From Dermatemys mawii (lineage: Eukaryota; Chordata; Testudines; Dermatemydidae), in the NCBI GenBank assembly GCA_007922305.1, contig ML677334.1:19204291-19268290 (forward strand): a DNA stretch of 64,000 bases, written 5' to 3'. Below, piece after piece: positions 1 to 11,210 of this stretch (position 1 is the first letter of the stretch; each line of letters starts with the position of its first letter). The position numbers and the translations under genes were made by a program. The notes beneath the pieces were generated by a model. That model was not told the origin of the DNA. It was given only the letters and a program-made list of their open reading frames with translations, and did not search any database.

Positions 1-2971
1 ATCTCTCATGTTAATTGAAAAGATGTATGGAGAACCCACACCATTCTCAAAGTCCTTTTATCTGCATAGCTTAAAAATTATTCAGGATACACTATCAAAG
101 TCAACCGTTTCTAAAAAAATCTTTAGTGAGGCTCCAATATGATTGAGCCCCATGACTCACTTCAATACAAATAACTGATAAAACCTATATTATGATTTGA
201 GATTAGCTGTGTGAAGAGAGATGTAATGTAGCAGTGCCAAGTATTTATAACTACAAGTTTAGAGTTAAAGTAAACATAACTCTTAAGTAGCAACAATTCT
301 GTATTTCAAGGGTTTTGAATGTGGTTCTCACCTCTTATAAAATGGTTATGTGAAGTGGGGAAGTATGGCTTTGTGCCATTCTTTATGTATGAAAACTTTT
401 TAGGCACTTTTTAGTTTTCTTCCCGATTTGTGTTTTTTAACTCAGAAACAAAAGGGGGAGATTTGCCTTTGACAATCTCCCCCAGTAAGAAATTTGCTGG
501 AAGTCTATCTTGGAGGACTCAGTTGTGGACTGGAAGTTCTTTCAGTACAAAATCTCAAAGTTGTAAACAGTCTGAACAACAGTAATTATTCCTCAGTTAA
601 TCTATTTTCTTATCCTTGGTACAACAGACTCTTGATTATCCAGGATTGGGCTAACCAGGTTGTGGATTAACCAGGATGTCAAAAAAAATATATGTAACTC
701 ACAGGGCCGGCTCTGGCTTTGTTGCCACCCCAAACACCAAAAACACAAAACAAAACAAAAAAACCACCAGGGCACGGGGCAACCAGTGAGCCAACACTCC
801 CCCTCCCTCCCCGCGCAGGGTGGCTGGGGAACAACCCCTCACCCCCTCCCCATATTTCCTATGGATGGTGATTATCCAGGATTTTATTAACCAGGATTAA
901 TTTTTTCCCTATCATCCTGGATAATCGAGAGTCTACTGTATCTCAATAGCGTCTTCCAGGAAAAACAGGGCAAACAAGGACTGAATTCCTAACAAACAAG
1001 GAGGAAGAGGCCTTCAAACATCAGAAAGTTGTATAAAAGGGAATTTTTTTGTTCTTTCCAGATTACCTAACAGTTATAGTTATATTTGTGCACGGAGAAG
1101 GGGAATAGATTATTAGATAATTTTACATTTCAAACAAAGTATTTTGAATTTGATTTTATTTGGCTCACACCGACATAAAAATGTAGCCACTTAACTGCTA
1201 ACAATTTACTTAAGAGTAACTATACACTTATTTAGTAAGTTACTATATTCAGTTCTCTCATACAGTTATTTCCTCTGCTACCTGTACTAAAAATGTGACC
1301 ACACTGATCATGGAAACTCAACAACAAGGCTTTTTCTAGCAGTTTCAAATACAGTATTCACATCAGGATTTGGGCTCTAACACATCAGACAAAACAAAGC
1401 TGATACACAGCAGTAGCACCAGTATGGATCAGAAGAGAAGTAGCACAGTATCTTTATTGTTTGGTTTGTTTTTGACTCAATGGCACTGGAGCAAAAACCT
1501 TTCAATTTCAGATAGATTAACTTAAAAGGAGCTTGTTTCAAAAGGCAGACCTTTTAAATGGTCTGCCACCAGGTGTAAGAAAAGTTTTGAATCTTTGTCT
1601 CATTAAAACAGTGAGCAAAATCTTCCATTCTTGGGGGTCTGTGAAAAAAAACATCTCTTAAAGCAGATCCCCAGCAATCGAGGAGGTTGTGTTATCCTCC
1701 TGTCCTGCACCTACCAAACAAACAAAAATCTACACACTTCATTGGCCACTTCTGAAACCCACTTAAATTAGCCTAAAAACTGTGACAAGGGGCCTCTGTC
1801 TCCCCTTTTATAAGCACAGGAAAATAATACAGAAACAACATGTTAGACCGCTAGAGATTCCAGAACATCAATTTGATTGTGGCAATGAAGACTTCTAAAA
1901 ATATTTTCTTAAGTGCTATGATAATACAAATAATAGTGAATGAGGGAGACGAAGGGGCAGGGGACTGGCCTGCAGCCAGTTTTGTCACAGTGTAACTATT
2001 TCAGTTATAGGTGTGATTTAAAAAAACCACACAAAATAGTTATATTAATATAACCACCTTTAAAACTGATCAGGCATGAAAGCAGTTATAAGTGTGTTAC
2101 CACTTTGTCTTCTCACAAAAGTAGTGCTGATATTGTTAAAGAGAAAGGAAGCATAGCGCAAAAAAAAAAAAAAAGTGACTGTGCAGCTAACAGAGCAGGG
2201 GGAAATATTAACCATTATAGATCTCTCCTACTCCAATCTCAGATATAGGGCAGCATGTCAGATATATGCTGCTTCAAGTTATCGTAAACAACTGAAGACT
2301 TAATTGAAAAGTGAGGAGGTAAATTTATGCGCTACCCTGGGAGTATGGTAAGAGGTGGCAGTAAACATCAGTGTACATAGCCACTGAACCAGGACACTAA
2401 TGGAAAATGGGCAGAGGGGATAAACCCCCAATCAGGGCAGACATATTATACCTGCTTTTGACAATTTGTTTAAACTATGAAAGAGAGTGTATTTTAAAAA
2501 CAAATAAATCGAGGTCTTTTAAAAGCTTAACGTAGACAGGACAAGAGATGCTTTAACATCTGTTGGCCAGGTGAAGATCGTCCTGGCCACCTACCCAGTG
2601 TAAATTGCCCCTTCTAACCTTAGGGATTGACGAGAGGTTGGCAAAAGCGGGTAAAAGCGACACGGTTTAAAGTAAATCCGCCCCGCCCCCCTTCTTATCC
2701 GACTCCAGACACGAGACAGAAGCCGCCCCAACTGGTCCCGGACACCCCCCACCCCCGAGCCACACCCCTCAGCCCCCAGAACCCCCCCCTCCCCCCGGAC
2801 ACCCCTTCGTTTCCTCTTCTCCCCCGACAACGCCCCCGCACGACAACGCCCGGTTCCCCCCTCCCAACCCCGTGAGTCCCGAACCCCAAACACCGCTCCC
2901 CTCGGCCAAGACCACCCCCCCGCGCAGGACGCTCTGGGCCGGGCCCGAGCCCCGGCCCCGCCTGTCCGCAC
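1..2971 (-). other. VPS4B: VPS4B intron 1 (partial)
   Basis: Sequence downstream, on the minus strand, of the VPS4B exon 1 donor. I looked on the minus strand for the second coding exon (the start of the MIT domain) and did not see it, so this is taken as intron that continues past the left edge. It holds one recognisable element, a Tigger-like MITE at 622-938. The rest is AT-rich unique-looking sequence with short A runs (for example 2161-2174). Confidence 0.7.
622..938. mobile_element. Tigger/pogo-like MITE with TA target duplication
   Basis: The two ends are inverted copies: the left reads CAACAGACTCTTGATTATCC and the right end, reverse-complemented, reads CAGTAGACTCTCGATTATCC. The element is flanked by TA at 620-621 and 939-940, the target duplication of Tc1/mariner-superfamily elements. 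The CAGTAGA(C)TCTCGATTATCC end is typical of Tigger/pogo derivatives. No transposase is present. Starting at 702 the interior holds CAGGGCCGGCTCTGG, the end motif of a hAT family also seen at 17537, so a fragment of another element appears to be inserted here. Confidence 0.75.
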
Positions 2972-2995
2972 CTGCAGGTTAGGTGTGGCGGCCAT
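2972..2995 (-). CDS. VPS4B: VPS4B coding exon 1 (MIT-domain AAA ATPase, N-terminus only)
   Basis: On the minus strand the start codon at 2995-2993 opens MAATPNLQ, followed at once by a GTGCGG splice donor. Vertebrate VPS4B begins MSSTSPNLQ and its first coding exon ends at the same Gln, so eight codons in phase 0 is the expected size. The start sits in a good Kozak context (GCCATGG). VPS4B is the AAA ATPase that dismantles ESCRT-III on endosomes, the midbody and budding virions; the MIT and ATPase domains are encoded beyond the left edge of the window. The identification rests on this short peptide, its splice donor, the CpG island, and the neighbouring SERPINB5 in divergent orientation as in other amniotes. 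VPS4A is the only close alternative and it lies at a different locus. Confidence 0.8.
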
Positions 2996-3076
2996 GGCGG
3001 GGGACGCCGCTGCCGCGCTGTGTCCGGTCTCTGGAGCTGCTCCCCCCTGCGGAACCCCCGGCCCGGACCCCGCGCT

Positions 3077-3084
3077 ACTTCCGT
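3077..3084 (-). promoter_or_regulatory. ETS-family site
   Basis: ACTTCCGT, which reads ACGGAAGT on the VPS4B coding strand, about 85 bases upstream of the start codon. This is a full match to the GABP/ELK consensus typical of TATA-less CpG-island promoters. More TTCC cores follow at 3114-3125. The function is inferred from position. Confidence 0.5.
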
Positions 3085-3148
3085 GTCCGAAACGCCACCG
3101 GGACCCCGCTCCGCTTCCGCTTCCTGCCAACGCCCGCGTGACTGCGCG

Positions 3149-3156
3149 TGACGTCA
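3149..3156. promoter_or_regulatory. Palindromic CRE (TGACGTCA)
   Basis: A perfect full-site CREB/ATF element inside the longer palindrome GCGTGACGTCACGC (3146-3159), about 155 bases upstream of the VPS4B start codon and within the CpG island. Full palindromic CREs near a transcription start usually bind CREB/ATF. Use here is inferred. Confidence 0.6.
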
Positions 3157-3722
3157 CGCAGCCTCTCCCTGAGCGGAGGCGGGCAAGGCGGTGGGAGGGG
3201 CCGGGGGGACCTTGTGCGCGAGAGCCGCTCTCCCGCTTAACCCTCCCCCCGCGTTCCACCGGCCGCTCCGGAGGTGTGGCGGGCCGGAACTGGCTGCCTG
3301 TCAGTCAGGGCCGCGCACCGGCCGCCTCAAGGCCCCCGCTGAAGGGGCCCAATAATGGTCCTGCCAGTGTCGGCTCCTCCCTGTATGTCACTTGCAGCCT
3401 GGGTGTTGGCTCCCGCGTTCTGGACTGCCTTCTCCTTGCACGCACAGCGCCGTGCACAGCTCTGGCCCAGGCTGGGGCACTGGGAGTGTACTGCTCCTTC
3501 GACCCTTCTGCGACCCTCCCCCAAGTCACCCTATGATTAAAATTGGACCGTAAACCACTTCTGAGCTGGGCCCAAGATTTTCTGTTTGGGTGTACAGCGC
3601 CTAGCACACTGGTGGCTGCTATGTAATCTTAGTGCTTACATGAGGCTTTTGTGTGTAGACTTATGGATCAGTAACCAAACCGACCCATCTGCACTCCCAG
3701 TTCCTGCTAAAGTGAGAGAGGC

Positions 3723-3845
3723 TAGGGTTGCCACTCTTCCTTGGAGGTATTCCTGGAAGTTTCATCACATGACATAATCTTCAATTAAAGAATAATATTT
3801 AATTCCTGGAGATTCCAGGACAAGACTGGAAGGTTGGCAATCCTA
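3723..3845. mobile_element. hAT-type MITE (TAGGGTTGCCA family)
   Basis: Ends are TAGGGTTGCCA and, on the opposite strand, TAGGATTGCCAA. They are flanked by an 8-base duplication with one mismatch (AGAGAGGC at 3715-3722, AGAGAGGT at 3846-3853). The 8-base target duplication indicates the hAT superfamily. It is 123 bases long, AT-rich inside, and encodes nothing. A longer element with the same ends is at 25331-26279. Confidence 0.8.
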
Positions 3846-4095
3846 AGAGAGGTTCACATTCCCACAGGTATTTAGGTGCCCAGCTCCCATTGCCTAAATA
3901 TCTTTGAGGATCCGGGCTATGGAGACCAGGCTAGACCTCTGCCTCGCTGAACTCCTACTCTCAGTAGACCATATGGAAATAAGCTTCTCTGTATATGACA
4001 GAGGAATTGTGGCTTAGTGACAGTACTTCCGTAGTATGCTGTCAGCTGTGAATTTTTATGCAGTGTAATAGCCGTGTCACTCCCAGCATATTGCA

Positions 4096-4400
4096 GAGAC
4101 AAGGTGAATGAGGTAATGTATTTTGTGGTCCAATAAAATACATTTGCTCATGCACCTGGACTCTATTTCCTGGGTCTGACATGACTACACTACCACTGCA
4201 TACAACAGTGGAGATATTGAATCTTACCATCTAACATGGAAATGCTGTAATATGAAGAAAAAAGAAGCAAAACTTAACAGCAACATCTACTTCCTGAACA
4301 AATGCAAGAAACAAAACATCCCCAGTGGTCTCACCTCTGATCTTTACATACAACCAGAAGCTGGTCCAATAAAAGATATTATCTCATCCATCTTGTCTAT
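4096..4400. repeat. Foldback dispersed repeat, copy 1
   Basis: The left arm (about 4096-4137, AGACAAGGTGAATGAGGTAA onward) recurs inverted as the right arm (about 4362-4400, ending ATCCATCTTGTCT), with diverged sequence between. The arm motif, an AGACAAGGTGGGTGAGGTAATATCTTTTATTGG-type unit described here in outline, recurs at 17319, 41480 and 60588. An open frame crossing 4252-4554 runs through the right arm and is not regarded as coding. Confidence 0.55.
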
Positions 4401-4409
4401 CTGTGAATT

Positions 4410-6400
4410 TGCGCAGAAATTGTCAGTATTAAAGGCTGTGAAAAATGATGCAATGAGTAGAATACTATTTGAGAACCTGAGGCTGAATCCTCACGTTTTT
4501 AATCAGACTGAACTCATTCAATTTGGTGGGATTTGTATCTACATGAGAACTTAGTAAAAACCTAAGGGTTTGACAGCTGATTTTTAAATTATTTGATTCT
4601 ATACAAATTTTAAATTATGATTGCCAGACTCTTGCCTTAGAATTCCATTTTTATCAGCTAGTGCACTATTAGTTTTGATTTAAGGAAACTTCTTCCTCCC
4701 TCCGGCCCACCCCCGCAAAAGCTTCAATTTATTTGGAAGGATTGCCTCTGGCTTTGTATCTGATTTGCATGTACCATGGGTGATGAATGCTGTTTATTTA
4801 CAAAACCAGCTCTTTCTGAAGTCTGTTTTGGTTGGGAGCAGTCAATTCCCTGAACTGTACTAATGAAATAGTAGCTAATATGTATTGAGACAATTGTATG
4901 TAGCTAATTTGTATTGAGACAATATGTATTGAGACAATTACAAATAAAAAATGGTAAATGCGAAAGTGGGAAGAGAGAGAGACAGCACTGACAGGCTAAG
5001 ATAAAGAAGTGGGTTTTAAAGAGATATTTGAAAGAGGAGAGAGGTCATTTGGCACCAAGGGAAACATAATTGGTGGTACAAATAAGTAATATTATATTGA
5101 CTGAGCTAAGGAGGCAAAGATTCTGTTTAGAAGCGCTTTGACATATAGCAGGGTTGGAAGGATGGGGGAAGTATAATAGGGTATAGCAACATTTCAGTAA
5201 CAAAAATTACTGAAACACCCCATACCAAATGAATAGCTACACTGACCACCTGCAGAAGAATCCACTGTCTAGTTTTTAAACCAGCAGCATGATAACTTTG
5301 AAGGTGTGAAGTGTAAATGTGTGGGATGTGATGGGGCTTGGAAAAGATTTGATGGAGAAAAAAATCCTGTGGTTTAGTTTATATTGTCCATTTCTAGCTC
5401 ATTCCTGAAACCACACAGTCATCTTTACTTTATGTCCTCTCCCCTCTCCCCCAGGGAATACTTCAAGGCTATGCCCCTCTAGCTTTTTCATTCAGAATAG
5501 TTCATTCAGTTTGGACCTTGCTTTTATGTAGATGATACACATCCTGTCATATTCCTCATCTCCTGCTTTTCACCCCACCCCCATCCCTCTATATCCTATT
5601 TGTATGGATTTCTTGACTGTCAGATACTGCTTAGATCATTACTACTTCTAGTGGAATGTTTCTGTCACTAAAGCCTCTAGTTGTTTCATCTGTACCTATG
5701 ATTTTAAAATTTGTATTTGTAACATTCTAATTAGCTATTAGGTATTTCACTCAATCATAGGTCATTTGGGGAAGTCATGACACACATGGATGTAAGTGAT
5801 ATTTGTCTCTCCAGTCATAGCAAACATTCATGTGCAGTCCTGGAAAGACAATCAGCTTCCACAGATTTGAACCATAGCATAGACAAACACCTACAGAAAG
5901 ACCAGTAAGCCTCTTAAAGATCTTCCTCATCTTCCCTTTTCCCAGCTAGTTGGGGTTGGGTCACTGGATCAGTCTTTTCCTGATTTGCAAGTCTAATACT
6001 CACTAAATATTCACTCTGTCCTCCTTTACACAGTCTGTCCATCGTTTTCTTGGCCATCCCCTTGTTTTTAATCCGTGAATTCTAGTCTCAAATGCCTCCC
6101 TAATAAGATTTCCTTCATCTGTCCATCTGCCTGTATCATCTCAGTGAAGGTGTAATGGTGCTGTTCCTGGCAGGACCCAACTGAGAGTGCCAAGTCAGGA
6201 CACATTGCTTCAAACAGGGCAGTCACAGCCCAAAGCTGGGGTTTCTCTACCTCTAAGGCAAACCAAACCAGCCAAACAGAAAAGACTTTGTTTTTGCCCC
6301 ATTGGCTAACCACAAGTCACACAAGCAATTCCCTTAGACATTCCAATTTCCCAGTATCACCATCAGTAGCCACTTGTTCTGGGGACAAATGTTTATGAAA
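4410..6400. other. Intergenic stretch, nothing recognised
   Basis: AT-rich single-copy-looking sequence. A short direct repeat (TGTATTGAGACAAT-like units near 4879-4936) is the only structure noted. No splice-bounded open frame of convincing composition was found. Confidence 0.4.
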
Positions 6401-7260
6401 ACCAGTACCCCAATAAAAAAAAAAGGTTCTCCTGATCCCAAGGGATCAAGCCTCCAGACCCAGGTTAATATACAGATCAGATCTTACCCAAAAATCATGC
6501 TGTTTACAATCCTTAAAATCTAAAATCTAAAAGTTTATTCATAAAGGGAAAAAGAAATAGGTGAGAGCTAGAACTGGTTAAATGTAATCAATTACATACA
6601 GTAATGGCAAAGTTCTTGGTTCAGGCTTGCATCAATGGTAGAATAAACTGCAGGTTCAAATCAAGGTCTCTGGAATGCATTCACAGCTGGGATGGGTCAT
6701 CAGTCCTTTGTGTGAGCTTCTGTTCATAGCAAAATCCTTCCAGAGGTATGAAGCAAGAATGAAGACTGAAGAAAAGATGGAGGAGCTGCAGCAGCTTTTT
6801 ATAGTCTTTCCTAGGTGCAAGAACCTCTTTGTTCTTGCTGTGAAAAGTACAGCCCAATGGAGTTCTGGAGTCATGTGGGCAAGTCATATGACCATGCATG
6901 ACTTAGGATTTGCAGGTGGCAGCCATTACCTGTATGCTACCTTGCATGTCCTACGGTAGACTTCTCATGTGGATGGGAGCTTTCCAAGCTCATGGGCCAT
7001 TAAGCAGGCTAGGCAGAGACAAAACCAAGTTGTCTAGAATGTTACCCAGAAGCAGAGCATAAATCTGAAATATAGACAGTAGAGAGCCAGTATTCATAAC
7101 TTCACATACAAAAATGATACATGCATACTGATAACATAATCATAATCAGCAAATCATAACCTGGTCTTAGACACCTCATACCACCTTTACACAAGATTTG
7201 GTGCCACTACAGGACGTTGGTTGCACCAATGATCTATATGATCCCAGATTATTTCAGTAA
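6400..7260 (-). mobile_element. LTR-like retroelement fragment, minus strand
   Basis: I recognise this sequence type as a dispersed repeat of turtle genomes but cannot name the family. Read on the minus strand it has an LTR-like order: a TATA box (TATAAAAA, complement of 6796-6803) followed about 260 bases later by AATAAA (complement of 6534-6539). The end near 6407 lies beside an A run. No gag or pol reading frame was seen. Boundaries are approximate and no target duplication was identified. Confidence 0.4.
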
Positions 7261-7514
7261 CGTAACAGAGAGCCAAAATCCATTTGCTGTAGATGTAAGA
7301 TCTTAACTGCAGTTTCTGCTAAGAACTTTTCACATGGGCCCAGAGTCCACAGTTTGGCCTGGGCATGAGAGCCCACTAATAGAAGAACAATACATGACTA
7401 TGAAAAAGCTGGGGTAAGCATAACCTTGTGTGTGTTTCAAGTCAGTGAGTGGAGTCAGCACAACTCCAAATGTAAAAGGGGTTCCTTATTGTGAGTCATA
7501 GACAAATGAAGTGC

Positions 7515-8136
7515 TGAAAAAGGCCTCAAAGTTAACTCCCTAATGTGAGGAGGAAATAGTGGTACAATACCCCTCAAATCCCAGACAGAGTCTGTGGAGA
7601 GGCCTAATATGATTGACATGAGTTATGAAGCCCTTCCTTCCCAGATGAATGCTAATCCTAGCTCATAGAAATGCAAGGGTAAACTTATAAACAATTGTTA
7701 TTGTCAAGTACTAATTACTGCCTTTTTGCTTTAAATCTCCATGAATGCACCTATGGGTCAGACAGGAGAGCTACTACCTCATTGCCCTGGACCCCAAAAT
7801 TAGGATTTAACCTATACACTTTAATAGATATAGTTTGGAGGTAATCACCTATGTGTCAGCAATATGTTAATCTGAGCGATGGACGGAACCATTATGTAAT
7901 TTTCTAGACCATTGTGCTTATTGTGCTTATCTTGCCTTGCTGCTCAAATCTATCTTGGGGCATGGGAAAAACCATCCCTGTTTCTTCTCTTTGCCCAATG
8001 AGCTCCATATATAACCTGTTGTAATTAATTGTTCTATGGTGTCTCTGAGTCTGATAAGCAAAGCAACACTCCGCCAGCGCTGTGTGCAATAAACTCCTGT
8101 GCTTGACTCTACACGGTGTGGATTACAGTTTCTTCA
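7515..8136 (+). mobile_element. Gammaretrovirus-like ERV 5' LTR
   Basis: The segment has LTR promoter elements in order: CCAAT at 7995-7999, TATATAA at 8008-8014, and AATAAA at 8088-8093 followed by CTCCTGTGCTTG. It ends TTTCTTCA at 8136, and two bases later comes a sequence resembling a tRNA-Pro primer-binding site. The proposed start TGAAAAA at 7515 pairs with the TTTCTTCA end as a short terminal inverted repeat; this start is less certain than the 3' end. U3, R and U5 would be about 520, 70 and 30 bases. The copy is old and no intact viral gene follows it. Confidence 0.65.
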
Positions 8137-8138
8137 GA

Positions 8139-8156
8139 TGGGGGCTCATATAGGAT
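8139..8156 (+). other. Primer-binding site for tRNA-Pro (ERV)
   Basis: TGGGGGCTCATATAGGAT directly after the LTR. The first nine bases and the last four match the tRNA-Pro primer-binding site used by many gammaretroviruses; the middle five differ. Its presence shows this is the 5' end of a provirus and not a solo LTR. A possible splice donor (GGGGTGAGT) follows at about 8198-8206. Downstream to about 8620 I see leader-like or unknown sequence and no recognisable gag. Confidence 0.65.
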
Positions 8157-9764
8157 GAAAGCTTGTGAACTGAGGGAGAACTCAGACTTAATCCAAGAGG
8201 GGTGAGTATATTTATTTACCACCTCATTAGGCTAGGGATGGAAGTCTCTCATTCCCTTCAGACACATCTTGTTCCCACTTTTAAAATTTAAGTAAGAAGG
8301 AACATAGACATGTCTAGCCTAAGCAGAGGGGTTAAATAAGGGTACCAATTGGGAGGGGACGCATGTACAAGAGGACTATGTACTGTTTAAGATAAGGGTG
8401 TGTGTTACGGAGGACTTGGATAAACCACCAGCAAGCAATTGGCTGCAAGTTAAGGCCAGAACTGGCTGGGTATGCAAGTGGTAGGCAATGTGAACTGGTG
8501 ACTCCATTTCTTCATTGCAAGTAACATTGCAAGCCCTGCTGGTGCTCTCCCCTCTCGCCATAGGCAAGTGATGTACATATCTTCGAATAGCACAAGCCTC
8601 CCATAAGGGCCGGCAAAAGTGTGTAACTTAAGACCGCGGTATTCAAAGTGGGGGGAAAAGTACTTCCCCGTAAGGCTGACAGCGTGGAGATTGAGACCTT
8701 TTAGGTTTTGTTTTATTCACTCCGCTGCATATTTTTTTTTATGGATCATTATTCTTTATTCCTTTGCCATTGTTGAACCAAATCCTGACATCCTTATATT
8801 TTATTCAGTTCTTATTTAGGCAACCTCCCATTGACCCAGTAAGTACTGAGTAAAAATAATGTAAGGACCTCAGGATATTATCACATAGTGTTTTTTAATG
8901 CAATCAAGTATCTTTCCCTCTATGCCTCTTGTATTGTAATGATGCCATCTTGTGGTCAAACACCATCATATGTTACTGTTTATTTTATATACATATATAT
9001 CACACAGTGGGCAGGGTTCATCAATATTCTGATTTTTAAAAAGCCGTTTTTTCAACTTTTTTACCTTAATATGATGAAGAATCTTTGAACTAAATTCTGT
9101 CAAATCCTAAATCTATTGTGCAAAAAAGAAAAAAGTTAGACAGCAAGAGGACGCTGCCACGTCACTCATCTTGTGTGACAGGTTTTTTTTTCGCTTTACA
9201 ATGCTAATTTGTCAAACTATTCATGGGAAAAGATTGGTTTCAACAATCTTCCATTATAACATTTTTTGGAAAAAAAAAGTTTAGAAACGGTTGAAACAAG
9301 GCCATTTTCCAAATGAAAAGTTTGTTTTCCAGTTCAAAATGATATTTTTTGTTTAAAAGTTTAATTAATGTATGCTAAAAAAAAGGTTAAAAATGTATAA
9401 AAGTCAAAATCAAAACAAATTGAAACACATTGTTTTGATTCATCCAATCTGCATTTATTTTTAGATTCTTGGTTTGCAAAAATTTTTGAGATTTCAACTT
9501 GTTATCCCAGTTCAGGACAGGAAAAGGTTTCGAAATCTTTTAATCTCTCATGGCATGGGAACACTATTTCCCACCCAGCTCTAACAGTTACACATCTGGT
9601 TCTATCACATCCAGCTGAACTTCAGAAAGTCAAGAGCCATTCACTTGCAATTGTGCCTTCTTATTGTGTGAAGCTGGTGAGACACCTACTGAGCAAGCAG
9701 CTCTCTGCCTTTTCTCTTGCTGCTCCCACAGGTGGATCACAGCCAGTTGAAGGTGGAGGTGATG

Positions 9765-9885
9765 AAGGGTGATCAGATGTCCCAATTTATAAGAACAGTC
9801 CTGATATTTGGGGCTTTTTCTTATATAGGCATCTATTACCCCTCACCCCATCCCGATTTTTCACACTTGCTATCTGGTCACCCTA
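9765..9885 (+). mobile_element. hAT-type MITE (GGGTGACCAGAT family), copy 1
   Basis: 121 bases with inverted ends (AGGGTGATCAGATGT left; the right end is CTATCTGGTCACCCTA). They are flanked by AGGTGATG (9757-9764) and AAGTGATG (9886-9893), an 8-base duplication with one mismatch. Copies at 42255 and 63496 share the body motif CCTATTACCCC. Non-coding. Confidence 0.85.
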
Positions 9886-10703
9886 AAGTGATGTAGCAAT
9901 GGCAGTGGTAGCACCAGAATCAGCACCATCAGAGAAATGGCCCAGTACTGATCTTGGTCTCTCTCATCCCTCCTGCCAGTTCCCATCAAACACCCTCCCA
10001 TGTACCTCGGTGCCCGACGGGTTGCAGTCCACATCCACCCACCAGCAGTCCAGGCACACAGCAAGCATACTTAGCAAAGATCCCACTGTTCCTTGCTACT
10101 CAAGCACCCTTCTATCCAAACTTCCCCAAAACCCACCCTCCAGTACCCCTCCACACCCTCTCATCTCTACTATCCACAAGGGCCAAGTTTTATGCAAATT
10201 TTGTCCTATTTCTGCAAATACAAGCTGATGGTTGTGGTTATATGGACATTATCCCTTTAAATGTTTTGCATGTAATGTACAGGTGGAGCCGCCCAAAGCC
10301 TGGCAGCTGTTGTGACCATTTGGAATTTGTTAAGAGCCACTTGGTGGTGATCATACACCTGTGTGCAAGCAAGCGTGCTAACTGAACTTCATCTGTGCCC
10401 CAGTTCGAAAGTCAGATGATACCATGACAATTTACAGTGGCCAGTGTCTAACACAGTGCAGCATTTCCCTATTCCTGGAATATAAAATAACTGTTATCTT
10501 AGATACCACAGTGTATTTAAGGCTGAATGTCAATCAGGAACTCCTGAGTTCTAACTCCAGCTCTGACACTGACTCGTCCTAAGTTCTTGGGCAAGACTTG
10601 CAGCTAACAACATGCCTATACTCGACTGTATATCGCATTCTCCACCAACGCAACCATTGCCTCTAAAAAGATGCCAGAATATCTGCAGATGAAGAGAATC
10701 TAA

Positions 10704-10963
10704 GGACAGGTCTAAACTACAGCGGGGATCGACGCTGTGAGATCGAGCTATCGGGGGTTGATTTATCGTGTCTAGTGTAGAGGCAATATATTGATCCCTG
10801 AACACTCTCCCTGTCGACTCTGGTACTCCACCACCGTGAGAGGTGCAGGCGGAGTCGACGGGGGAGTGGCAGCCGTCGACTCACCGCCGTGAAGGTGCTG
10901 TGGTAAGTTGATCTAAGTACATCAACTTCAGCTATGCTATTCCACCCCAAGTGTAGACCAGGG
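10704..10963. mobile_element. Harbinger-like MITE
   Basis: Left end GGACAGGTCTAAACTACAG and right end, reverse-complemented, CCCTGGTCTACACTTGG, form degenerate terminal inverted repeats. The flanks are TAA (10701-10703) and CAA (10964-10966), consistent with a decayed 3-base TAA target duplication of PIF/Harbinger. The interior is unusually CpG-rich for this region, with several GTCGAC and GATCGA palindromes. No transposase. Confidence 0.55.
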
Positions 10964-11210
10964 CAAAAAGAGTGTCTCTAGAAGATACTAAAATAACCTT
11001 CCTCTTTGGCAAAACCTTTACATGATAACAAGAACGATGGTCACATGAATACCTCTTCTACCTGCCTGCAACACCACCACATTTAATCCCTGCCAACCCA
11101 ACCCACCACTAACTTTACTCCAAACCTTATACCTTAAAAAGAAAGTACAACCAAAGATTCCATGAAGTGTGTTAGAGACTTTCCTACAGTGCTGTTAATC
11201 CATTTTACTT

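Larger units (their letters stand above)
2650..3350. promoter_or_regulatory. VPS4B: CpG island promoter of VPS4B
   Basis: This is the only strongly GC-rich, CpG-rich segment near VPS4B, in an otherwise AT-rich window, and it straddles the VPS4B start codon. It has no TATA box at a sensible distance and contains several GGAA/TTCC ETS-type sites and one palindromic CRE. This is the usual architecture of a housekeeping gene such as VPS4B. Open frames crossing it on both strands are by-products of high GC content. Divergent transcription to the plus strand is possible but nothing here shows it. Confidence 0.85.

Noticed and set aside
2985..3536. 183-residue plus-strand open frame over the VPS4B promoter, and long frames opposite it
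   Set aside because: They lie in a CpG island where stop codons are rare, have Arg/Pro/Ala-rich composition without motifs, and overlap the real VPS4B first exon antisense.
4252..4554. 100-residue open frame
   Set aside because: It runs through the right arm of a foldback repeat and has no splice context or family motif.
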